DNA of 64,000 nucleotides, from assembly GCA_963971535.1 (NCBI GenBank), contig OZ020589.1:75892811-75956810 (forward strand). The letters run 5' to 3'. Position numbers and translations under genes: made by a program. Under the pieces are notes generated by a model. The model was not told the origin of the DNA. It worked only from the letters and a program-made list of their open reading frames with translations, and searched no databases. Positions 25,646-36,770 of this stretch are shown one piece after another. Within the stretch, counting starts at the first letter, position 1; every line of letters starts with the position of its first letter. This DNA is from Notolepis coatsorum. Lineage: Eukaryota; Chordata; Actinopteri; Aulopiformes; Paralepididae.

Positions 25646-26550
25646 CAAGTATGTTGGGGCCAGTGGCGGCTCGCCACTAGGGGCGCTCGGGCGCCGCCCC
25701 CCTCAGGAACTACCCTGGTTATATGAGAGAACAAGAAAAATAAGTTTTTAGTTTTTTGTTTTATAGCCCTATACATTTTTTTTTTTTTTTTTTTTTTTCA
25801 ATGCACAATATAACGTTATTATCGCAATTAAAAAACACTCGTTTTCCAGAGCAGGAAGTGACATCACGTTTTTTTTTTTTTTCGTATTTCTCGGCCCGGG
25901 CTATACGCGATATCGCTCTGAGTGCGCGTCACAGTTTGATCGCTGTATCCGTCACAGCCAATCAGTGCATAACGCGTTGTGCGTTGAAATATGACTATTA
26001 TGTTGGAATCCGGGCGCGATTTGAAGCGGTCTAGCCAGTAGCGTCAAGAATATCTGTAGCCGCATTTCGCGGAGACGCTCTCTGATTGGCCGACGCCAGT
26101 ATTTTTTTCCGTAGCAGAATTTCACAGAGACGATCTCTGATTGGCCGAATCCAATTTCTAATGTTCCAATTCTAGGTTATTCCTAGGTTGGTCGGTGGAG
26201 ATAGTTGTGTTGTTGTGAGAATGATGCAGGCAGCTGTTTGTCTTAGACGAGCGTGCCGTGACTGCAAGTTCTTTAGACTGTTAAGCTTAGGCACTCTTTC
26301 AAAGTTGGTTAAGGTTAGAGTTTGTCTTAGAGCATGGCGATAGAACGCCAGGTAGTTTGCAGTCTGTTCGAGCGGAAATGGACAAAGGAATGTACTTGTG
26401 TTGTGCTAACGAGCTAACACTTGGCTAACAAGCTATATGGCGGATGCAGTCTGGAGACAGACTACAGTGGACAGTGGTCTGGAATACATCATCAGTGGAT
26501 TATACACGTTTATCAAGCTCTCCTGCCCTGGACGTTTCAACTAAACAGTG

Positions 26551-26552
<2 letters not shown>

Positions 26553-26613
<61 letters not shown>
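26553..26613. repeat. (TC)n microsatellite
   Basis: About 30 uninterrupted TC units inside the hAT-type element. Confidence 0.97.
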
Positions 26614-26616
<3 letters not shown>

Positions 26617-26885
26617 GTTAACGTTAACGTTTGTAAATAGTTTTTTTTAGGAGCAGTACTGTTAGGCTACTGCTGGCCATTCATGAAGCGAGACATTGCT
26701 GATTGTTTATTTATTTTATAACACAAGACTATGACTACCAACTGCCTAGCCAGCCGTGTATCAATCTTGGATGCAATAATATTACGTTACCACACTGACT
26801 ATGTCGATGGCTCATTGATTTAACTACTGCAGCTCTCTCGGATTGAAAATACGTGGATTATGGCTTGTTCAATATCGTCTGAATA

Positions 26886-27035
26886 TGTTTGAATGAATGA
26901 ATGAATGAGAACTTTATTAACAGATTGCAGAATGGGTACAATACAGTACGGCTCAATACACACAATTGTTAAGGGGATGCAGACCAGAGAAAGACGTTTG
27001 TCTTGTTTACATCAGGGTCCCAGATTTTCGATTCA
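26886..27035 (-). mobile_element. LINE 3' end, ATTG/GAAT-tailed family, copy 2
   Basis: (GAAT)n, then ACTTTATTAACAGATTGCAG and CTTGTTTACATCAGGGTCCC, as in 14760-14920 and 42800-42930. Nested in the hAT-type element 25661-27484, so it inserted later or was carried along. Confidence 0.75.
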
Positions 27036-27492
27036 TATCGATAGTTTAATAGCTAGCCTTGGCTCGTTTAACAATATGCAAAATATGTGTACAGCCCTGT
27101 ACTCATACTGAAGTTATTCTTGGTATATAATAGGTCTGATTGTGTAACGAATCGATTCCACGTCGCGCTGTGTGTGAGAGAGAGAAGGAGAGAGGGAGAG
27201 ATCTGCCTGTGTTTGGAGACGGGCGAGTTTTGTTTCTAACTTTTCTATTTATATATTGTGTTTCAAGTTGTGAATTAGAGTCTAGACTATACTTTATTTG
27301 ACTGGTTGTGTGTTGTTGTAGTAACAGCTGAGCGACTCGTTCATAAGAGCCGATTCATTGCCGTGAGCGTGAGTCGAATCGCTCACGTCTTGCCATGAGT
27401 CTGTTGCGTGGTACTGTACTGTACATGTTTGCAAAATGTTTGGTATAGCGCCCCTAGTGGCGAAGTACCCACCGGCCGCCACTGGTTGGGGC

Positions 27493-27819
27493 CTTTAGAT
27501 TTAAATGCGGGGCAGGGTTGGGGGGGGGGGGGGGGGGGGGGGCGCTCCTCCGCTGGATGCCGGCCAACTCTCAATGTTCTTCAGCGGGCTGAAAAGGGAT
27601 GGTCCTGAGAGGACACTAATAAGCCTTTAATTGTATGTTCTTCCAACTAAATTAATGGATGGAAATGATTTGATTAATTCAGACACTGCTGGATGCTAAT
27701 ATCCAATTAAATCTCATCACCATGTGTGTGTGTGTGCACGCGCTGGCCGGGGATCCTCCCGGTGCATTGTGGGTTGCTGGACGTTAAGGTGGGCTGCTGC
27801 TGTTATTGCTGTTGCTGCT

Positions 27820-27897
<78 letters not shown>

Positions 27898-28807
27898 GGG
27901 AAAAGGGCTTAGGAAAAGGTGGGGGCGTTCAGCAGGTGTCTTGTATCTATTAACCCCTCACGGCTGAGTGTCAGAAAGCCATCCTCATAGAATTAACATA
28001 ATGCCACATGGAACTGTGTCTCTTTTCTTCCAACCATGCTTTAATGCTGTATATTACTATAACACAATCACTTCATTGTGATCATTTCATTATACTACAT
28101 TTTATATACAGTAGAAGCACAAACGGGCGGCACATATCCAGTTCCGTGTCTTTGTTTTATATCATGATTGGTTTGCAGCATCCGATCCAACACTGTCTCT
28201 CACGGCATCACAGGATATTATTTATTGCGCCGCCTGGATTGAATTAAATTTAGTTCAAATCAGTTGCCCTCGAGGGTAAACTCGGTGAGACAGCGGCTCT
28301 CGTTTACAGGTGTCCTTGTGTACTCGGGCGACGCAACATGGAATGAGTGATGCTAATTTCCTGAATTTCCTGAAGCTTATTCCATTTCTCCAGAGTGTAA
28401 TAACTAACTGCAGATTTTCCTGTCTAGGCTAGTGGCTGGTGGTGGAATATTTAAGACCAGACCATTCCAGGCCAAGTCATAGACGAGGTTTAAAAAGGAA
28501 GATAGAAAGCCTAGACAGTCCTATACCTTTGGAAAACTACAGTTACTTTACACACCTGTGTACAGTATATCCTTTCAAAAGACAACCTGTCATCAGTCCA
28601 AGTGTCCAGTTACTTAATAATGGGTGATTTAAGGTTCCTTTGGAGAAGTGGTTCTCAACCTTTTTGCCCCCAAAAGATTGACAACCAAGGAAATATTCCA
28701 GAGCCTCTGACGGGTAACTACATGATCATGAGCTGTCTGCCTGTCATCATCACGGCTCCATCTGTACACACTCTGTACACACTCCAATGCAGTTAGTCCA
28801 GTGTATT
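27493..28807 (+). other. Intron 2 with G run and GT microsatellite
   Basis: A 23-base G run (27520-27542) and a (GT)n run (27820-27896) lie in otherwise unique sequence. GGTTCTCAACCTTTTT near 28650 resembles one end of a hAT element, but no partner end was found. Confidence 0.55.
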
Positions 28808-30757
28808 CCTCATTTATCAACAATTCTTAGAAAGTGGTCTATTTTCGTTCTTAAGCACAGAATTTAGAATGTGTGTACGTACAGAAAAATCGAGATTTAT
28901 CACACGTGCGTACACGGGTTCTACGCACACTCCGGGTTGATAAATGCCACTTGTTCTACGCTCCGCGCTCGTGCACGGTTTTACGTATTTGCATATAGCA
29001 CCTCCCGTAATTAACCATATATGGTCATGAAACACCCCCATGAAATGTGGAAAAGTGGACTAAGTCGACCGAACGCCTGGGAGAAATACGCGACAGGCTG
29101 ACAGACATCTATTAACTTCCTAAAGACCATTGCTGCCTCAGGGCAGCGCAAACACTAATAAAGACCGTTAACCACTGTTTGCCATTGGTGTCATTAATAA
29201 CCATGCTGGAATATGACTGCTTTTTCTTCGTTTTGTTCAATTAATACCCAGGGATTAAAGTTCTCTGTCAATTTCATTCCAAATCGTGATGGATTTTCCG
29301 TAAATGTTCTACCTGCATATGATTTGTAGAGGCATACAATCTATTTTGATGTCGGTATTGCCTATATAAACAATAATACGAGAGCATATACAAGAACCTT
29401 TCTATTCACATAACTGCATTTGTGATTGCGCTTTGACAGCTACATGGGTGGTACAGACAGTAACAGTCTATTGCTCGATCCATCTCCAATATCACGATAG
29501 ACCGTGCCATGTAGCCTATGTATAGCCTGCCTATGTGATCAATAAAAACGTGAACTTGAATCCCATCATCATATTTTTATGTTGTGTCTGTCCACTATGT
29601 TTGTTACTTTGTTATTTTTTCCCCCTATGTAAAGCGACATTGGGTCTCTTGAAAGGCGCTATATAAAATGAAGCTATTATTATTTTTTTTTTGTATCCAC
29701 TTTTTCTCCCATTTTCTATTTTTCTCCCATCCCAATTTTCATATCGTCCAATTCAACCCTCCCCTGTCTTCGAACGTTGTTTCTTGCCTCCCACAAGCCG
29801 GCTGCAATGTGGACTAAGTCATACATAGCACGAGTCCCCTCCGATACTCGAGGTAACAGCCGTCGCATCTTTTCACCTGCGCGGCTCGATCTTTCAGCGT
29901 CGGGGGTCTGGGCTTTGGAGGGGCCCCGCCCCCGTCGCTTCTTGATTCTACTGCGCAGGCGCACCAACCGACCTGTAGGAGTCGCTTTCCACAACGCCCG
30001 ACCCTTCAGTTTCCCTCCCCGTAATACGGCCAATGTGTATTACTGTGGACGACCAGCTAAACTGAAAGCAATGTGGAGAGCGGGGCTCGAACAGGAGGCA
30101 TCCTGTTCGAGCCCAGTCTCCAGCATTCGTTGCGAGCGCCTTGCCCACTGCACCACGTAGCCGCCCATGAAGCTATTATTATTATTATTATCACGTCTGT
30201 GCGGGAGCTCACAAATAGACTGTCTTTTAGTCTCAGTGAAGTTTCAACAGAGGTCATCTACTCTAACCAACAAATTGAAGTAGAAAGCATTTTGTTGTGA
30301 CCAATCTTATTTGGAAACATGACACACTATAGTCAAGTTAGAAACATGACACACAAAATAATAGTATTTCGCTTTTTATTTTAAACAATATTTAATCGCG
30401 TTTGGAGGTGGGTGTTCTGCGTCTGCCCCCCCGTGCCAAACAAGCAGGCCAACCTCTTGTTCGTGCGTGAGTCCGTTATAATTACACTACTGTCGCTATT
30501 TTACAATTAACTATAATGAATTACGGTTCATACAGAACACGCGCCAGTGTTGGAAGTAATGCACGAAAGCTTATTTCCTTGTCTGCAGTCTCCATATTCT
30601 ACCGGTGGGCGCCAGGTATGCACGGTCGGAGCTGTGCGTATATATACGCACCAAGTCGAGCACACTTTCAAATTGATAAGCCCCACACTTTGCTTAGAAA
30701 TGATCGTACGCACGGGTTACGCACATATCTGTGCGTACGCAACATTGATAAATGAGG
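28808..30757. mobile_element. DNA transposon with TIR CCTCATTTATCAA
   Basis: The left end CCTCATTTATCAACAATTC and right end ATTGATAAATGAGG are inverted repeats. Sub-terminal GTGCGTACACGGGTTCTACG and CGTACGCACGGGTTACGCAC motifs lie at opposite ends. No clean target duplication was seen, and the superfamily is not decided (PIF/Harbinger-like is possible). A SINE is nested inside (29685-30166). No transposase recognised. Confidence 0.7.
29668..30183 (-). mobile_element. tRNA-derived SINE, copy 2, with 17-bp TSD
   Basis: On the minus strand: head GCGGCTACGTGGTGCAGTGG (A box), CTGTTCGAGCC (B box), then the shared body (GGTCGTCC, ATACACATTGGCCGTATTA, GACTCCTACAGGTCGGTTGG, GCGCCTGCGCAGTAGAATC) and an A/T-rich 3' end. 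The SINE (29685-30166) is bracketed by identical ATGAAGCTATTATTATT copies (29668-29684, 30167-30183), showing LINE-mediated insertion. Confidence 0.92.
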
Positions 30758-30937
30758 GCCAGGTTGTGTTCTAATTAAAGCATAAAAGGGATTCAAAAAC
30801 AACTTTTGCCATTGTAGTACTCCTCAAATATTTACAACGCAAAAATCGACAAAAGTACTGTATCTGAACAGTTGTTCACAGACTCAAGTTCAGCAATCAG
30901 CAAATATCTGTTTTTTTTCTTTCATTGTAGTATTTCT

Positions 30938-31030
30938 GTTAACAGGTCACACTCTTAACATTCTTTTGCCCGTGGCAAAAACACAACCTTAACTTACAGT
31001 AGGCTGACATTTTCATTGCTTTTTAGCTTG
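30938..31030. repeat. Two-copy segment, partner at 25245-25330
   Basis: See the partner: conserved GCCCGTGGCAA, AGGCTGACATTTTCAT and GCTTTTTAGCT in order, about 75-80% alike by eye. Confidence 0.55.
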
Positions 31031-31110
31031 AAGCAAGTGTCTCAAGTTCTGTAGAATAAGAGTCTCCAGAAGAACAGATTTAAGAAGGGTGAACGCTCTC
31101 TCAATTACTC

Positions 31111-31447
31111 ACCCCGTGATTTTTTTTTTTTTTTTTTTTTTTTACTTCTCACATGTCTCCACGGTGAACAAAAAGAAATAAAAATGGTAGGAATACTTAA
31201 TGAAGTTAATGGATATTTAGTTTAACAACAGCAAAACTATGAAAACATCAGTTTACAAACTCTCACAACTTGTGTAGTAAAATCCAAGTCTCATTTATTC
31301 AGTAATTTGCATTGTTTTGAGTTTGTAAACGGATGTTTTGATATAAACTTAGTTTTGCTGATGTTAAACCAAATCTCCATTCACTTAAATTAATCAAGTA
31401 TTTCCACATTTTACCATCGTGTCACCATGGAGACAAAAATCACGGGC
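31111..31447. mobile_element. Foldback MITE, TIR CCCGTGATTTTT
   Basis: The outer ends CCCGTGATTTTT and AAAAATCACGGG pair. So do TCTCCACGGTGA / TCACCATGGAGA, GGATATTTAGTTTAACA / TGTTAAACCAAATCTCC and AACATCAGTTTACAAAC / GTTTGTAAACGGATGTT. The roughly 335-bp element is almost wholly palindromic, with a T-run expansion in the left arm (about 31119-31143). Confidence 0.8.
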
Positions 31448-32343
31448 GTTTATTTTATTTATTTATTCGTTTATTTGGACGGGACAATGCAAAATTAATG
31501 AACACTGTGGAGTGTAAAAATGGCGGGATTTAGCACGCTGAGTCGCGAAGCGGTCGTCCCGGGTTTGTTTCCCAGTCCCGGCGACCATTTGCTGCATGTC
31601 TTCCCTACCTCTCCTCCCGTTCTGCCTCTCTCCCTCTATCGGTCCTGCGTGGCCAGAAAAAGCTGAAAAATAAAAGTTACAAAAAAAATGTAAATAATAA
31701 TTGACGGATTTAGCATGAGGCTAATTTCCATCCGTTGTCCCCAAACAGGACTCATAAAAACAGTAAGAAATGTACAAATACATAAGAACAGGACACATAG
31801 AAACAGTAAAAAAATTACAAATACATAACGGCAATACACAGAAATACTAGTGGCTAGAGATTATGATCACATGACTGGTTGGTCGTCAGCCATTTTTTTA
31901 GTTGCCCTCTAAAAGAAGCAAGGGTGGGGCTTTCTCTTATGGAAATGGGGAGACTGTTCCACGTTTGACTGCCTTTTATGGACAGGACGTTTTGGCCAAA
32001 CGTGGTCAGGCCGAAACGTTGTGTTAAAGTATATTAAACCTCTGGTGTCTGACCTGCTGGTGCAGAGTCCATTGTTTTTTTTTTTTTTTTAGATGAATTC
32101 CTGTACAGGAGGGGGAGCTAGTCCATGTAGGCATTTGTAGATGAAACAAGCGCTTTTTAAGACTTTGAAATTTTCAAAGCTCAAAAAGCTATGTTGTTTC
32201 AGAATATTGCAATGGTGGTATGCCAATGGTTTTCTAGCAAATACCTTGATGGCTCTATGAAAAAGCTGTTCGATGGGTTTCATGACAGTGACACCATCAA
32301 ATGACCAGTTTGTGAAGCAGTATTCAATGTGTGAGAATATCAT
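31448..32343 (-). pseudogene. LINE (CR1/L2/Rex-like) reverse transcriptase C-terminal end and 3' UTR
   Basis: On the minus strand the frame from 32343 reads SHIEYCFTNWSFDGV, PIEQLFHRAIKVFARKP, YHHCNILK and CFIYKCLHGLAPPPVQEFI, typical of the region following the RT fingers/palm in Jockey-superfamily LINEs of fish. Homology resumes after a short break as TTFGQNVLSIKGSQTWN and SLPISIRESPTL (about 32010-31920). The 3' UTR (TTTGGACGGGACAATGC on the + strand) ends at about 31448. A SINE interrupts the UTR. 5'-truncated and dead. Confidence 0.82.
31526..31715 (+). mobile_element. SINE nested in LINE 3' UTR, TSD GGATTTAGCA
   Basis: Identical GGATTTAGCA at 31526-31535 and 31706-31715 flanks a roughly 170-bp insert. 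The insert has a degraded tRNA-like promoter (GGTTTGTTTCCC as B box), the CATTTGCTGCATGTCTTCCC body and an A-rich tail. It is a different SINE family from the 480-bp one. Confidence 0.85.
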
Positions 32344-32910
32344 GCAATCTTTGGGTGAATGCTGTTGGGAACTAGGCTACACTGAAGCTTCTATCCCCAG
32401 GCCATCAGGCTGCTAAACGAACAATAAACACTATGCAACAACCATCAAATGCACACAGCACACACACCCACACGCACACACTCACTTAAACAAACAACAC
32501 ACTGCAGCACCCACTCTCCACACTTTAGATCACACAAACACACTTTATATTTATTGATAAAGGATTTGCACTACAACTCGTACACCTACTGTAAATTGTA
32601 CCTAAATTGCACCTCATCCCATTTCTGCCTTGCACTATATAGTATTGTATATTAGTACACTGCATAGTATTGTATATTATATGGTAACTCAGTTACGTCT
32701 ATTCTGCATCGAACATTGTACATATGTCTATACTGAACACTGTGACCTCATTTTTTTTACTTCTAATTTACATGCTATACTATGTTATTTTATTTCATAC
32801 TTATCTTGTATTGCACAGTCTCTGGAGCGTAACAGTAAGAAGCATTTTGTATAAAAGTATTCTGTACTTCTGTATGACAACTATTAAAGAAACTTGAAAC
32901 TTGAACTGGC
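32344..32910 (+). mobile_element. LINE 3' end (+)
   Basis: The C-terminal codons GCTTCTATCCCCAGGCCATC (SFYPQAIRLLN) near 32385 are typical of fish L2/CR1-like ORF2 ends. They are followed by CA-rich and AT-rich 3' UTR and a tail with ACTTCTGTATGACAACTATT and (CTTGAAA)n. The tail is found in reverse at 54485-54600. Confidence 0.7.
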
Positions 32911-33075
32911 ACACCTACTTCCAGTGAATGCCGCTAAGCTAGGCTAACGGTGCGGCTGTTCCCTAAGCCTAATGCATGCACAGAGAAGAAAAGGGTATGT
33001 ATCTGTCTAACTCCAGGGTAGATGGCAAATAAGCTAATTCCCCAAAAAGTTGGTGTGTTCCTTTAAATAGAAAAT
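32911..33075 (-). mobile_element. Half of the AACTCCA foldback MITE family
   Basis: Minus strand: AAGGAACACACC, then GAATTAGCTTATTTGCC, then TCTAACTCC/GGAGTTAGACA-type sequence and GCTTAGGGAACAGCC. These match one arm of the elements at 45987-46612 and 60348-60950, and the fragment at 53411-53580. Confidence 0.7.
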
Positions 33076-33724
33076 AGCACAAAGCCAAGAATTGCATCCT
33101 GTGGGACACCTCCTTTGATATTAAAGAGAACTTGACTGAGCTACATGTACCCAAAACATGAACCAAAAAAGCAATGCCAGATAACCTCTGTGGTAGCAGC
33201 AGGACATGAGCAACAGTGTATAATGATTTAGTTGGATCAATATATAGAGGTCAGTGCGATGCTCTCTGTTATCTATTTAGTTTAGTGTCATAAAGTGTAT
33301 AGTACCCAACCATATCTACAGTTGTACATTGCCATCATGCCATTATGACAAAGGAATAAATGGAGGCGGTAGTGGATAACATTTTCCAGATGAATTAATA
33401 CTTATTTGTAAGGAAAATGAGTACAACATCCTTGCATTCTAGAATACTGTACTCATGCTGGGTAAATATTGCTGGCTATTCAGACATACTGACAATGCAT
33501 AGTGATCTATGTAGACTAACATTGCAGTAGGAGCATTCAGATGAACCTTGTGTTGTTGCTTGTAATGTGCACAAAAACAGTCTGCCTACTGAAGTAGTTT
33601 GAAATGGCTTGAAAGTGATCAAATTCCTTCCACCTCCTGATAAATTATTTGTTTTCCAAAGCAAAGTCGTCTAAAAGCTGCAGTTAAGACATACAAAAGT
33701 AGTGTCACTATGGAGACCATTTAC
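33076..33724 (+). other. Intron 2, unique sequence
   Basis: No gene, RNA or terminal repeats recognised. Confidence 0.5.
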
Positions 33725-34265
33725 AGTACCTTGCAAAAGTATGGAGACCCTTGACCAATTCTCACATTTACTAAATTACAAATTACCATTTACATTTAGT
33801 TCTGTGTGAATTTCTATTTTTTTTAAACACTGATACTCAAAATATATCAGTGGGACTTGATATAAAATAAAATGCAAGCAAAACACAAATAAAAACAGAT
33901 AGTAGTAGGTCACAGATAATTGATTTATGATGATTTATATTTGAACCCTCTGGGAATAACTCAAGTCAACTACATATCACAGACTGTTTTTATTCTGATG
34001 GAGAGTCCGCCTAAAATCCTAAAACGGCAGTAGGCAACTTCTGAGAAATTTAGCAAGAGTAAGTTTACCTGCCCAGCAGAAATAGAGCAATCTCTGCATC
34101 ACTTTTCAAGCCCATTTCCCACAGACTCAGGCGGTCATTAATTGCAAAGAATTTGCTAAAACTTGGAGCTTCCATAGCACAGGGGTTGAATACTTAAGCA
34201 TACTTAAGTTTATTTTATATTTTTGAAAACATAAAACCAATGTCACCTTAAAATAATTAATTTTG
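33725..34265. mobile_element. Tc1/mariner-like MITE, degraded
   Basis: The TACAGTACCTTGCAAAAGTA left end preceded by TTTA resembles the Tc1/mariner TIR class that opens CAGT...CTTGCAAAAGTATTC. GGGGTTGAATACTTAAGCA near 34183 resembles part of the inverted right end. The right terminus is lost at or before the SINE at 34266. Confidence 0.6.
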
Positions 34266-34755
34266 TAGGGCGGCTACGTGGCGTAGTGGGCAAGGCGCTC
34301 GCCACGAAATCTGGAGACGCTGGGCTTGCCTGTTCGAGCCCAGCGCTCCACATTTGCTTTCAGTTTAGCTGGTCGTCCGTACTAATACACATTGGCCGTA
34401 TTGGGGGGTGGGAAACTGATGGGTGGGGATCGGGCGTTGTGGACAGCGACTCCTACAGGTCGGTTGGTGCGCCTGCGCAGTAGAATCAGGAAGTGTCGGG
34501 GGCAGCGTGAGCCTCCCACGCGTTACTCCTCGCCACTGAGAGATCGAGCTGCGCAGGTGAAAAAGATGCGACTGCTGTTACCTCAAGTACCGGAGGGGAC
34601 TTGTGCTATGTATGACTTAGTCCACATTGCAGCCGGCTTGTGGGAGGCAAGAAACAGCGTTCGTGACAGGGGAGGGTTGAATTGGATGATACGAAATTGG
34701 GATGGGAGAAAATATAGAAAATGGGAGAAAAAGTGGATACAAAAAAAAAATAAAA
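34266..34755 (+). mobile_element. tRNA-derived SINE, copy 3
   Basis: The head GGCGGCTACGTGGCGTAGTG fits the pol III A box (TGGCGTAGTGG) and CTGTTCGAGCCC fits the B box about 50 bp on. The roughly 480-bp body is unusually long for a SINE: GGCCGTATTGG, GCGACTCCTACAGGTCGG, GCGCCTGCGCAGTAGAATC, CGTTACTCCTCGCC, TTGGGATGGGAGAAAA and an A tail. It is the best preserved of the three copies. Confidence 0.9.
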
Positions 34756-34965
34756 AATTTGAGTTGCATTGTTAGCATTCATAATTCTTCTTTGAAACCA
34801 ATTGGGTTTTACTAACTACAAGCTAATGAGGTAGCTTTCAACTAGTGGTAGTTATTGATTTGAATGAGGAAGGCTAATAATGCTAACACGCTATTTTAGT
34901 GTAACTGAAAAGCCCCCAAAAATCCTTATTGTGATGAAAAAAAGACAGACAGAAGTTGAATCCCT

Positions 34966-35735
34966 TTAACACATTCAGTGCCGTTCCCGTTCACGGATAA
35001 ACACGTTTCTGACGCCCAACGGTTGAGTGCCAATCACTGATTAACACGTTTCTGGATCGTTATTTCTTTTATTTGATATTTCCATTCATAAACATGCAGG
35101 CAGCTGTGTGTTATCACTGGGGATGGGTCTGAGATCGCAAAAGTCCAATACCGCCGCCTGCTGCATTGCGGCCGCTATTGCACTCCATTTGAAATGATGT
35201 GGCTTGGTGTCTGGGCTGATCTGCGGCCAGTGGGCAGGGTCTAACTACTCGGGCAGGGCAAGCGCTTATAACGGATGCATCGACGAGAGTCGGGCCCCCG
35301 GGTTCATGTTCATTGCTGGATTGCGTTGGAAACATGATCGCGATCAGTACTTGGAATGGCGATCAGATAATTGGAATATTCTTTTCGGGACAGATCCTGG
35401 TCAAGGTAAGGGCTAAATGGTATCAATATTGCGTTGATCCAAAAATTCCTTCATGCGATCCGTGTGTGTGGTGTGTGTGTGTGGCGTGTTCCGTTGGTAG
35501 CGATCAAAGCACGGAGGGCCCCCCCCCTTTCATGCATCCATGATGAAACATTTACACCAGACCGCCTTAACCGGAAGAAACTCAATGACAATCGACTATA
35601 TTATTAGATCCATTCCATAGCTATAATATTTAATATAGTTTTAGCACTGCAAACACCGGCATGTACCCCCATTCATTACAGTGCTGGCACACACGGCGAT
35701 ACGCCCACAGCGACCTCTGGTGCCCAATGTGTTAA
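34966..35735. mobile_element. piggyBac-like MITE, TTAA ends
   Basis: Ends TTAACACATTCAGTGCC and GGTGCCCAATGTGTTAA, with TTAA duplicated at both sides. The interior carries a C run then TTTCATGCATCCATGATGAA, the reverse complement of the G-run motif in the copies at 41229-42118 and 50165-50808. It also has CTATAATATTTAATATAG and the CGCTATTGCACTCC block. No transposase. Confidence 0.85.
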
Positions 35736-35924
35736 GATGAAAATGTAAGCATCAGTCCTAGTCTGCTACAGTCCTGTAACAGCACATCAAGCCCACCGAC
35801 TCAAGTAAAAGTGTGAAAATGTAGACCGCTTGCTAGGCCTTGGTGAGCAGACATACAGCACCATTGAAACAGTGAAGCCAAGCAAAATGTATTTCAAGCT
35901 CCCACATACTGTATGATTCAAGAT

Positions 35925-36550
35925 TCAAGAGTTTATTTATCACATACATACCAGGGCATACAGTGAAATGCGGTTGGCCATGCCCGCTATGATTGTGCAA
36001 GAATACAATAGTAATAATAGTAAATAGTAGGGCTGTCCCCGACTAAGGATTTGGATAGTCGACTAAGATTGGCCAAAATGTGCCATTAGTCGACTAAAAA
36101 AAAAAGAAAGAAAAAAATATATATATATATATATATTTTTTTATCATTCCATTTGGGCTGTGGGGGGTGCTTATAATGTCTGAAGGAGTCGACTGAAGGC
36201 TTCTTGTCCTCTGCAAAAGCATGCAATTGGTCCACTGATGGATACATCTTGATATTTGTCTAGTCTAGTGTGTTCATTAGATGGGTGAAATCCTCTTTCA
36301 GTGCCTCTGTGCCTGTTTTCGTAGGCAGTTAGCCTCTGGTATGCGTGCCATTAGCGTTAGCCACGCTTCTAGGCCTCTTTTCTTTTGGAAAGAATGATAA
36401 AAAGATTTTTTTTTTTTTATAATATTTCTTTTTTTATTCGACTAAGAGGTTGGCAGTCGACTACGGCTCCTTTCGACCGATTAGTCGGCTAATCGACTAA
36501 AAGGGGTCAGCCCTAGTAAATAGTAATACAAATAAGTAGAATAGACATGT
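35925..36550 (-). mobile_element. LINE 3' tail interrupted by a hAT MITE
   Basis: AGATTCAAGAGTTTATTTATCACATAC and GTGAAATGCGGTTGG form a common fish LINE 3' tail on the minus strand. It continues past the hAT insertion with AATACAAATAAGTAG. Confidence 0.6.
36020..36523. mobile_element. hAT-type MITE, TIR TAGGGCTGNCCCC, TSD GTAAATAG
   Basis: The body 36028-36515 begins TAGGGCTGTCCCC and ends GGGGTCAGCCCTA, flanked by exact GTAAATAG copies. Sub-terminal GATTAGTCGGCTAATCGACT and TAGTCGACTAA repeats occur at both ends. Non-coding. Confidence 0.93.
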
Positions 36551-36770
36551 TAACACTTTGATCGCCATGGGTTAAATTCATAATTTACCATCCCTCGCCA
36601 TCTCTATTTGTCTATGGAGAAGTTCCCCTTCTTTGCAGGGCTATAACTTTTTAAATTCTATTGCTAAATTGCCATTATTATGGCCCATTCAATGTCCTAT
36701 ATGTATTGTTCAGGGTGTAGCAACGTTAAACTTTTTCATTCACATATTCATACAAAAATATGGTCTAAAG

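Larger units (their letters stand above)
25653..27492. mobile_element. hAT-type element, TIR CAGTGGCGGC, TSD GTTGGGGC
   Basis: The body 25661-27484 starts CAGTGGCGGCTCGCCACTAG and ends CCGGCCGCCACTG with an internal CCCCTAGTGGCGAAG. It is flanked by perfect GTTGGGGC copies (25653-25660, 27485-27492). Its left half is present in inverted orientation in the element at 56217-57639. It contains a (TC)n run (26553-26613) and a nested LINE 3' fragment (26886-27035). No intact transposase. Confidence 0.92.

Noticed and set aside
28645-28690. A complete hAT element beginning at GGTTCTCAACCTTTTT
   Set aside because: No matching inverted end or 8-bp duplication found nearby; treated as a fragment or chance.
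29685-30166. A functional tRNA gene on the minus strand
   Set aside because: Only promoter boxes and part of the tRNA fold remain, followed by a long SINE body and a target duplication.
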